11,981 nt of DNA from GWC2-37-8 sp964485555 (lineage in GTDB: Bacteria; Patescibacteriota; Minisyncoccia; Moranbacterales; GWC2-37-73). Location: positions 1-11,981 of the forward strand of contig CAZAJN010000043.1 of the NCBI GenBank assembly GCA_964485555.1. Reading direction: 5' to 3'. The notes under the pieces are model-generated. The model saw only the letters and a list, made by a program, of their open reading frames with translations. It searched no databases and was not told where the DNA came from. This document shows, piece by piece, positions 1-4,890 of this stretch (its first letter is position 1; each line of letters begins with the position of its first letter). Both the position numbers and the translations under genes were made by a program.

Positions 1-99
1 ATCCCTGGAGAAGTCGCCAATTTGCTAAAAATTAACAAAATGTCCAAAGCGGACATTTTCATTTCCCGCAAAAGCGGACATTTCTATTTCCCCTTTACA
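1..99. mobile_element. Terminal segment of an insertion sequence (left copy)
   Basis: Positions 3-99 are the exact reverse complement of 11885-11981. Read outward (leftward) from base 99 the segment starts TGTAAAGGGG and contains two 24-bp near-identical direct repeats with a 25-bp period, each with the core AAATGTCCGCTTT. A TG...CA terminus followed by multiple internal repeats is the architecture of IS21-like ends, where IstA binds several sites; IS481-like elements are an alternative. The terminus faces the window interior, so the element body, including any transposase, lies to the left and is not seen. Family assignment is an inference from architecture only. Confidence 0.7.
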
Positions 100-114
100 C
101 TGTTATCGGCGACC

Positions 115-143
115 TTGCCGAAAAGATAAATTTGTGATATTAT
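115..143 (+). promoter_or_regulatory. Sigma-70-type promoter for the structured element
   Basis: TTGCCG (115-120) is followed after 17 bp by TATTAT (138-143). The -10 is preceded by TGA, which resembles an extended -10. The predicted start is near 150, just before the GC-rich hairpin at 162-215. The -35 lies only 15 bp inside the IS terminus, so the IS may have replaced the original upstream sequence. Confidence 0.5.
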
Positions 144-150
144 AGAAGAT

Positions 151-236
151 AATACAGAAGCGGGCCCGCCTCGACTCATGGAGGTGTGCGTTCGTCGACG
201 TGAGGCGGGTGGCCCTTTCCGGGTTGTCCGTTTTTT
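151..236 (+). ncRNA. Candidate structured small RNA or 5' leader
   Basis: This GC-rich block stands out in AT-rich surroundings. An 8-bp perfect stem pairs CCCGCCTC (165-172) with GAGGCGGG (202-209). It is extended by GGG (162-164) with CCC (213-215) across a 3-nt bulge. An alternative pairing of CTCAT (175-179) with GTGAG (200-204) competes for the same 3' strand. The block ends in short CCC/GGG and CGG/CCG hairpins and a T6 tract (231-236), as expected for an intrinsic terminator. A promoter lies at 115-143. It could be an independent small RNA or the leader of the downstream pyruvate kinase gene. I cannot assign it to a known RNA family. Confidence 0.45.
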
Positions 237-250
237 CTTTTCAATTCAAA

Positions 251-285
251 TTTTGCTTGCTATCAAGCAAAAACCGACATATTAT
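251..285 (+). promoter_or_regulatory. Hairpin and weak promoter upstream of pyk
   Basis: TTTTGCTTG (251-259) and CAAGCAAAA (264-272) form a 9-bp palindrome with a 4-nt centre. Overlapping it, TTGCTA (257-262) lies 17 bp before TATTAT (280-285), a plausible but weak promoter for pyk. The palindrome has no T tract on either strand, so it is more likely an operator than a terminator. Transcription starting near 292 would give a leader of about 28 nt. Confidence 0.35.
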
Positions 286-319
286 AGTAATATAGTTAAA
301 TTGTTTTAAATTTATACAT

Positions 320-1753
320 ATGAACAAAAAAACCAAAATCGTGGCAACATTGGGGCTTGTTTCAGACACAAAGGAGGTTTTGAAGCAGATGATTGAAAAC
401 GGCATGAACGTGGCGCGTCTTAATTTTTCGCATGGTGATCACGAGTGGCATCAAAAGGCTATCAATACGATCCGGGAGTTGTCAGAGGAGATGGATGTTC
501 CGATCGGAATCCTTGGAGATCTTCAAGGACCAAGAATTCGAACGATGGTGGATGAGCCAATTGAAATGAAAACAGGTGAAACAATTTTGCTGAGTGATTC
601 TTTCTATAAGGATGAATTGGAGGGAAAAAAAAGTGAAGCGAAAACTTTTCTTTTGGATGTGCCAAAAATTGTGGATGATATTGAAGTTGGAAATGAAATT
701 TTGATTGAGGATGGACTCATGAAGCTGGTGGTTAAAGAAAAAACAGGAAAAATTTTGGTGACAGAGGTTGTCGATGGGGGAACTGTCAAAAACAGAAAAG
801 GAGTGAATATTCCAGATGCTAAACTGAAAATAAGTGCAGTCACTCCGAAGGATGAAGAAGATCTCAAATTTTTGATGGAAAACGAAGTTGATTTCGTGGG
901 ACTTTCATTTGTGGGAAGCGGTGAAGATGTGGAATATCTCAAAGGAAAAATGAAGGAAATGCTTGGCCGTGAAGAAAATCTTCCGCATGTGATTGTGAAG
1001 ATTGAGCGCAAAGAAGCTATCAAAAATCTGGATGACATCATTGAGAAGACTGATGCTGTCATGGTTGCGCGCGGCGACCTTGGAATCGAAATAGAACCGA
1101 CCATGGTTGCAATCCTGCAAAAGCAAATTGTGAAAAAAAGTTTGGAGGCCGGAAAACCTGTGATTGTGGCCACCCAAATGCTTGATTCGATGATTGTGAA
1201 TCCTCGTCCGACTCGCGCAGAAGTGAGCGACGTGACCAATGCAGTGGTTGATCATGCCGACGCAGTGATGCTTTCAGGTGAAAGCGCCAGTGGAAAATAT
1301 CCCATTGAGAGCGTGCGAACAATGAGAGAAATTATTGAAAACACAGAAGCTTCTCCCTATGACGACGTGAAGCATCTTCTGAAACTTAATAAGAATGATG
1401 ACCTCAAGCAACTCCTACTAAGCGCGTATGAATTGGCCAAGAATATTTCCGCCAAAGCGATCGTGGCCGGAAGTGCCGGTGGAAACACGGCCCGCATCAT
1501 TTCTCATTTCCGTCCGGAGCAGCAGCTTCTGGTTGTCACAAACAATAAAAAGACTTATAATCAATTGGCTCTAGCTTGGGGAGTGCGCGCTAAGCTATAT
1601 GAAAAGGGCGGTGTTTTCCGTGAAGACATCGATTGGAGAACTGAACAAGCCAAGAAAGATGGGATCCTGTCTGACGGCGACAAGGTTGTCCTCATCATGG
1701 GACGCCCTGAAAATGAGGAAAAAATCAGATTTGTGGGGATGAAAGAACTATAA
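320..1753 (+). CDS. pyk: Pyruvate kinase
   Basis: This enzyme transfers phosphate from phosphoenolpyruvate to ADP, the last ATP-yielding step of glycolysis, in the cytoplasm. The 477 residues match the family length (about 470). Visible motifs are VARLNFSHG (31-39, the Arg/Asn/Ser cation and nucleotide site), DLQGPRIR (67-74), the B domain (about 70-172), VIVKIER with the catalytic Lys at 227, MVARGDLGIE (248-257, Mg ligands) and VATQMLDSM (283-291). The C-terminal allosteric-type domain follows from about 360. The usual TxGPxS near the N terminus reads TLGLVS, so the Pro is missing. The ATG at 320 is the natural start; it has no Shine-Dalgarno sequence, as is common in CPR bacteria. It appears to be transcribed alone, with a hairpin after the stop at 1805-1824. 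Confidence 0.97.
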   Translation: MNKKTKIVATLGLVSDTKEVLKQMIENGMNVARLNFSHGDHEWHQKAINTIRELSEEMDVPIGILGDLQGPRIRTMVDEPIEMKTGETILLSDSFYKDELEGKKSEAKTFLLDVPKIVDDIEVGNEILIEDGLMKLVVKEKTGKILVTEVVDGGTVKNRKGVNIPDAKLKISAVTPKDEEDLKFLMENEVDFVGLSFVGSGEDVEYLKGKMKEMLGREENLPHVIVKIERKEAIKNLDDIIEKTDAVMVARGDLGIEIEPTMVAILQKQIVKKSLEAGKPVIVATQMLDSMIVNPRPTRAEVSDVTNAVVDHADAVMLSGESASGKYPIESVRTMREIIENTEASPYDDVKHLLKLNKNDDLKQLLLSAYELAKNISAKAIVAGSAGGNTARIISHFRPEQQLLVVTNNKKTYNQLALAWGVRAKLYEKGGVFREDIDWRTEQAKKDGILSDGDKVVLIMGRPENEEKIRFVGMKEL

Positions 1754-1804
1754 AAACAGCTTTTTAGGCTTTAGCTTTTTAGCTTATTAGGAAAATTAAA
1801 TATG

Positions 1805-1824
1805 CATGGCTTCGGCCATGTTTT
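1805..1824 (+). terminator. Short UUCG hairpin before tRNA-Ser, probable pyk terminator
   Basis: CATGGC (1805-1810), a TTCG tetraloop and GCCATG (1815-1820) form a very stable 6-bp hairpin followed by TTTT. It directly abuts the first base of the tRNA, so it could end the pyk transcript or act as a processing signal if pyk and the tRNA are cotranscribed. The U tract is short. Confidence 0.5.
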
Positions 1825-1911
1825 GGAGGGGTCGCATAGTGGTCGAGTGCACCACCTTGGAAAGGTGGCATACTTTAAACGGTATCGGAGGTTCGAATCC
1901 TCTCCCCTCCG
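1825..1911 (+). tRNA. tRNA-Ser (anticodon GGA)
   Basis: The acceptor stem GGAGGGG (1825-1831) pairs with CCCCTCC (1904-1910), with discriminator G at 1911. The anticodon stem CCACC/GGTGG encloses the loop TTGGAAA, giving anticodon GGA, which reads UCC and UCU. A long variable arm with an ATAC/GTAT stem is typical of class II tRNA-Ser. The T arm has the TTCGAAT loop. CCA is not encoded (GCC TTC follows), so it must be added after transcription, unlike the tRNA-Asn gene in this window. Confidence 0.96.
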
Positions 1912-1994
1912 CCTTCGATACTTTGGGCGTAATGTTGCGTAAATTGGATTCTAAAAATGTCTTCTGGATAAAAACTCCAACTGCAATAGGAATT

Positions 1995-2025
1995 AAAAAT
2001 CCCCCCTATGTGGCGGGATTTTTTT
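1995..2025 (+). terminator. Rho-independent terminator after tRNA-Ser
   Basis: AAAAATCCC (1995-2003) pairs with GGGATTTTT (2015-2023) around one C/C mismatch and an inner CC/GG pair, followed by a T7 run (2019-2025). It separates the tRNA-Ser transcript from the promoter of the next gene. Confidence 0.8.
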
Positions 2026-2057
2026 GTGATCGAGTTAAGCAAATGTTTGCTTGGCAC

Positions 2058-2086
2058 TTGACATTATTATTGTATTTGTATACAAT
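2058..2086 (+). promoter_or_regulatory. Near-consensus sigma-70 promoter
   Basis: A perfect TTGACA (2058-2063), a 17-bp spacer and TACAAT (2081-2086, one mismatch from TATAAT) make this the strongest promoter in the chromosomal part of the window. The expected start near 2093 leaves a leader of only about 20 nt before the ATG at 2113. Palindromic sequences overlap the -10 and the start site, which suggests a strong but repressible promoter. Confidence 0.85.
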
Positions 2087-2107
2087 AAGTATTGTAATAA
2101 TTACAAT
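2069..2107. promoter_or_regulatory. Paired palindromic operators over the -10 and start site
   Basis: ATTGTAATAATTACAAT (2091-2107) is a perfect 17-bp palindrome with a central A. Upstream, TTGTATACAA (2076-2085) is a perfect 10-bp palindrome across the -10, and ATTGTA (2069-2074) with TACAAT (2081-2086) is a related spaced inverted repeat. All share the half-site TTGTA/TACAA. A protein bound here would block polymerase. Because the gene just downstream begins with a winged-helix domain, autoregulation is the simplest inference; binding has not been shown. Confidence 0.65.
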
Positions 2108-2112
2108 AATAT

Positions 2113-4422
2113 ATGTTTAACATAGGTTCAAAAATTACAGAAAAACTACTCAATTACTATTTTTCAGCTCCAGATGCCAACCATTACATAAATGAATTGG
2201 CAAGACTCCTAGATGTTGATCCTGGGAATCTGGATAGAAAAATAAAAGAACTTGAAAAAGAAGGAATATTCATTTCTCAAATAAATGGTAATCAAAAATA
2301 TTTTTCCTTAAATAAAAAATATCCATTGATAGTCGAGCTTGAACAGTTTCATGCCCTTAAATATGGCGCTGACAAAAACGAAACTCAAAAAATCAAACAA
2401 ACAAAAAGTAATTTTAAGGTGCATGCATCAATTTTAAATTTGAAAAATAAATTCACTGAAACTAAGATTGCGACCAAGTTCGGAGATTTTAATATTCGAG
2501 TCTATGCGGATTCGCAAGGTAAAGAGACTGTTGTTCTTTATACTGAAAAAATAGATTCTTCTGCGCCAGTCCTGGTTCGCATTCACAGTGAATGTATGAC
2601 AGGGGATACTTTCCATAGCTTGCAATGTGATTGTGGTGAGCAATTGGAAAATGCATTGAAAAAAATAAATGAAAGTGGAAACGGTGTTTTGATTTATCTT
2701 CGCCAGGAAGGACGAGGCATTGGTTTATTTGAAAAAATAAAAAGTTATCAACTTCAAAACAAGGGTTATGATACATTTGAAGCAAATCTAATGTTGGGTC
2801 ATCGTCCTGATGAGCGTACTTATGAAAAAGCAAAAATGGCATTAGCTGACTTGAAGGTCAGAAATATCAAGTTGCTCACAAACAATCCTTCAAAAGTTTC
2901 AGAGATTGCTAAGCTTGGCATTAAGGTTGTCGAACGTGTGCCTTTGATAATGAAATCCAATAAGCACAATAAAAAATATTTCGCATCTAAGCGTGATAAA
3001 TTCAAGCATTTTTTCAATGATGAAGTGAGTTATTATTTTTATCAATTTCATGCTGAAAATGCAGAGCAGGTTGAGTTGATAGGGAATTTTTTTAAGAATA
3101 AGAAGCGTGATCCACTTTTGAAAATATGTGTTGGAGTTTCAGCTAATAATGACATCTTCAACGATCCTGATAGGTTGGCTAATATCGAATCTATTTTTCA
3201 TGCATGTGATTTTTACGAAGGCTTTGTTCCGATACTGCATTTTTCTTTTAGAAATTCAATTGATCAAATAAAAGAACTTAAATTGATAAAAAAAGAGTTG
3301 CCTTTCGTGAAATATATTCAGACAAATGATATTAAGAGCTCTGAAGTTGAAGTAATAAAATTATCTTGCAAGCTTTTTCTCGCAGATATTCCTTTATCTG
3401 ATAGTAATTTTGATTTAGTGCATGACGAAATCTTTAGAAAAATAATCAAAAAACATAAGGCCTTTATACTTTTAGATAACAGTAAAGGGACGGGAGTTAG
3501 GGAATCAAAAGAGTCGTTGATGAAAAAGATAAATATTTTGCTAGAGTACGGATTGAATGACATCGCAATTTTTGGTGGATTTGGACCGGATGATCTGGAT
3601 ACCTACTTTGAGCTTCGCCGTTATTTCAAAATAAATTTTTCAATTGATGCGGAAACAAAACTTAAAACTGACGGAGAAATTGATATTGAAAAAACGAAAT
3701 TATATTTATCTCAACTTATTCGTTTTGACGATCCTAAGGAGTCTGGCATAGAACAAACAAGAACTTTTCTACAGCAAAACAAAAGTACAAAATGGCAGAA
3801 TGCTGTCGTGGAAGGAAAGGAATTTATGATTCATCCTGCCGTTTTTAACTCGGGACATTTTGCATCAACAGCCTGGTTTGCTTCAGCAGTGAAAGAACAA
3901 GTTGTTGAACAGAGTGACTTTTGTGAAATTGGCTGCGGTGCTGGAGTTGAAACTTGTTTGGTTGCACTTGCTAATACAAAAATGAACATTGTAGCAACAG
4001 ATATAAATCCTTTCGCTAGTGAAAATGCAAAATTCAATGCTGAAAAACTCGGCGTTGGAAACAGGATAGAAATAACTACGGGGGATGTGCTTGATGGCGT
4101 TTCGATAGGCAGAAAATTCGATTCCATATTTTGGGCTTTGCCATTCGGATTTCTTGATCCAGGAACTGATGTTACGATGGAAGAAATGCAAGTTTTTGAT
4201 CCAGGATACAAGGCGATACGTAAATTTTTCAATACCGCAAAAAAATTCCTAAAGCCAGGCGGGCAGCTTCTTATTGGTTTTTCTTCAGATTTGGGGAATC
4301 AAGAGCTTCTTGAAGAATTAGCCGAAGAAGCTGGACTTGAAATCAGCATCGTTGCTGAAAAAGAAATTCAGGAAAAAGAAACTCTAAGATTTGAACTCCT
4401 GAAAGGCGAATATAAAAAATAA
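2113..4422 (+). CDS. Four-domain fusion: winged helix, GTP cyclohydrolase II, TrpF-like barrel, methyltransferase
   Basis: The 769 residues hold four modules. Residues 1-80 look like a winged-helix DNA-binding domain (NELARLLDVDPGNLDRKIKE, then a YFSLNKK wing). Residues 100-300 are GTP cyclohydrolase II, with zinc ligands C161, C172 and C174 and catalytic Y212, D233 and R235, all at Escherichia coli RibA spacing. Residues 330-540 resemble phosphoribosylanthranilate isomerase (TrpF): KIC with C339 (general base), R380, D455 in LLDNSKGTG (general acid) and GGFGPDDL (488-495, phosphate site). The second phosphate loop (DVSSG in TrpF) reads IDAET. Residues 560-769 are a class I SAM methyltransferase (EIGCGAG 605-611, acidic D630); its NPPY-type motif reads ALPF. 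No other riboflavin gene is nearby, so a riboflavin role is doubtful. The gene is more AT-rich than pyk or dnaG, hinting at transfer. It lacks a Shine-Dalgarno sequence. Domain calls are firm for the cyclohydrolase, good for the others; the pathway is unknown. Confidence 0.9.
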   Translation: MFNIGSKITEKLLNYYFSAPDANHYINELARLLDVDPGNLDRKIKELEKEGIFISQINGNQKYFSLNKKYPLIVELEQFHALKYGADKNETQKIKQTKSNFKVHASILNLKNKFTETKIATKFGDFNIRVYADSQGKETVVLYTEKIDSSAPVLVRIHSECMTGDTFHSLQCDCGEQLENALKKINESGNGVLIYLRQEGRGIGLFEKIKSYQLQNKGYDTFEANLMLGHRPDERTYEKAKMALADLKVRNIKLLTNNPSKVSEIAKLGIKVVERVPLIMKSNKHNKKYFASKRDKFKHFFNDEVSYYFYQFHAENAEQVELIGNFFKNKKRDPLLKICVGVSANNDIFNDPDRLANIESIFHACDFYEGFVPILHFSFRNSIDQIKELKLIKKELPFVKYIQTNDIKSSEVEVIKLSCKLFLADIPLSDSNFDLVHDEIFRKIIKKHKAFILLDNSKGTGVRESKESLMKKINILLEYGLNDIAIFGGFGPDDLDTYFELRRYFKINFSIDAETKLKTDGEIDIEKTKLYLSQLIRFDDPKESGIEQTRTFLQQNKSTKWQNAVVEGKEFMIHPAVFNSGHFASTAWFASAVKEQVVEQSDFCEIGCGAGVETCLVALANTKMNIVATDINPFASENAKFNAEKLGVGNRIEITTGDVLDGVSIGRKFDSIFWALPFGFLDPGTDVTMEEMQVFDPGYKAIRKFFNTAKKFLKPGGQLLIGFSSDLGNQELLEELAEEAGLEISIVAEKEIQEKETLRFELLKGEYKK

Positions 4423-4529
4423 ATAAAATTTCCTTTCTTGTGTTAAATTGCAATTCGCCTTTTCTCTCAAAGTTCTCTAGTCTGGATATAGATGAATCCA
4501 TCAGTAGAAATTCAAAAGGAGGACTTTAA

Positions 4530-4835
4530 ATGGGAAAAATTGTTCGTTTCAAGAAAAAGAAAAAAAAGAAGAAAAGTGGATGGAAATTGATTCCACACTG
4601 GTCCGGAGTGTACACAGCAAGAAGTGATGCAAATTATCATAATTGTGATAAATGTGAAGGACCAATTTTAAAGGGCTTTGAATATGAAAGAAATGTTTAC
4701 GGTGCTACCCTGGCGAATGGCAAAAAAGTAACAATAACTGAGAGGGTGCATTCGAGTCCTCCATGTGAGATGTTTTTTCCTCCGGATGATGAAGATGAAC
4801 GCAGCGACAAAGAATCTTTGGATCATGCTGCATAG
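4530..4835 (+). CDS. Small poly-lysine, Cys-containing hypothetical protein
   Basis: I do not recognise this 101-residue protein. It opens with a basic tract (eight consecutive Lys from residue 8), has CDKC (39-42) and HSSPPC (74-79) that could bind a metal, and ends in an acidic tail (PPDDEDE onward). There is no signal peptide or membrane segment, so it is probably cytosolic and might bind nucleic acid. The start is well supported by AAAAGGAGGA (4514-4523), seven bases before the ATG and one of only two strong Shine-Dalgarno sites in the window. The Lys tract is encoded by a long A-rich run that could promote slippage. It sits where rpsU lies before dnaG-rpoD in other bacteria but is not S21-like. 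The stop codon is inside the terminator hairpin. Confidence 0.85.
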   Translation: MGKIVRFKKKKKKKKSGWKLIPHWSGVYTARSDANYHNCDKCEGPILKGFEYERNVYGATLANGKKVTITERVHSSPPCEMFFPPDDEDERSDKESLDHAA

Positions 4836-4867
4836 GCGCTTTTTAATAAGGCGCCTTTGCTTTTTTA
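4834..4867 (+). terminator. Rho-independent terminator between the small protein gene and dnaG
   Basis: AGGCGC (4834-4839) pairs with GCGCCT (4851-4856) around an 11-nt AT-rich loop, followed by TTGCTTTTTTAT. The first stem strand overlaps the last bases of the preceding stop codon. It probably isolates dnaG transcription from the upstream gene. Confidence 0.65.
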
Positions 4868-4890
4868 TATATTATTGCTAGCATGTAAGT

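Noticed and set aside
1..129. Open frame IPGEVANLLKI... at the left edge, possibly a transposase tail
   Set aside because: It would read through the IS terminus into flanking DNA; the resemblance to integrase C-terminal TPxEV is too short to support.
151..236. Signal recognition particle RNA
   Set aside because: The conserved GGAA-loop domain with its asymmetric internal loop is absent on both strands.
604..1239. 211-codon minus-strand reading frame opposite pyk
   Set aside because: Ser/Phe-rich composition is what the antisense of a conserved coding frame gives; pyk on the plus strand is certain.
1875..2057. Minus-strand reading frame ending in GGGERIRTSD
   Set aside because: ERIRTSD is a well-known false translation of the complement of tRNA-Ser genes.
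1806..2120. Plus-strand reading frame of 104 codons across the tRNA-Ser gene
   Set aside because: It runs through the tRNA, its terminator and the next promoter, and has no domain or ribosome binding site.
2113..4422. Annotation simply as riboflavin synthesis gene ribA
   Set aside because: The cyclohydrolase part fits, but three extra domains and the lack of other rib genes make a plain riboflavin role unlikely.
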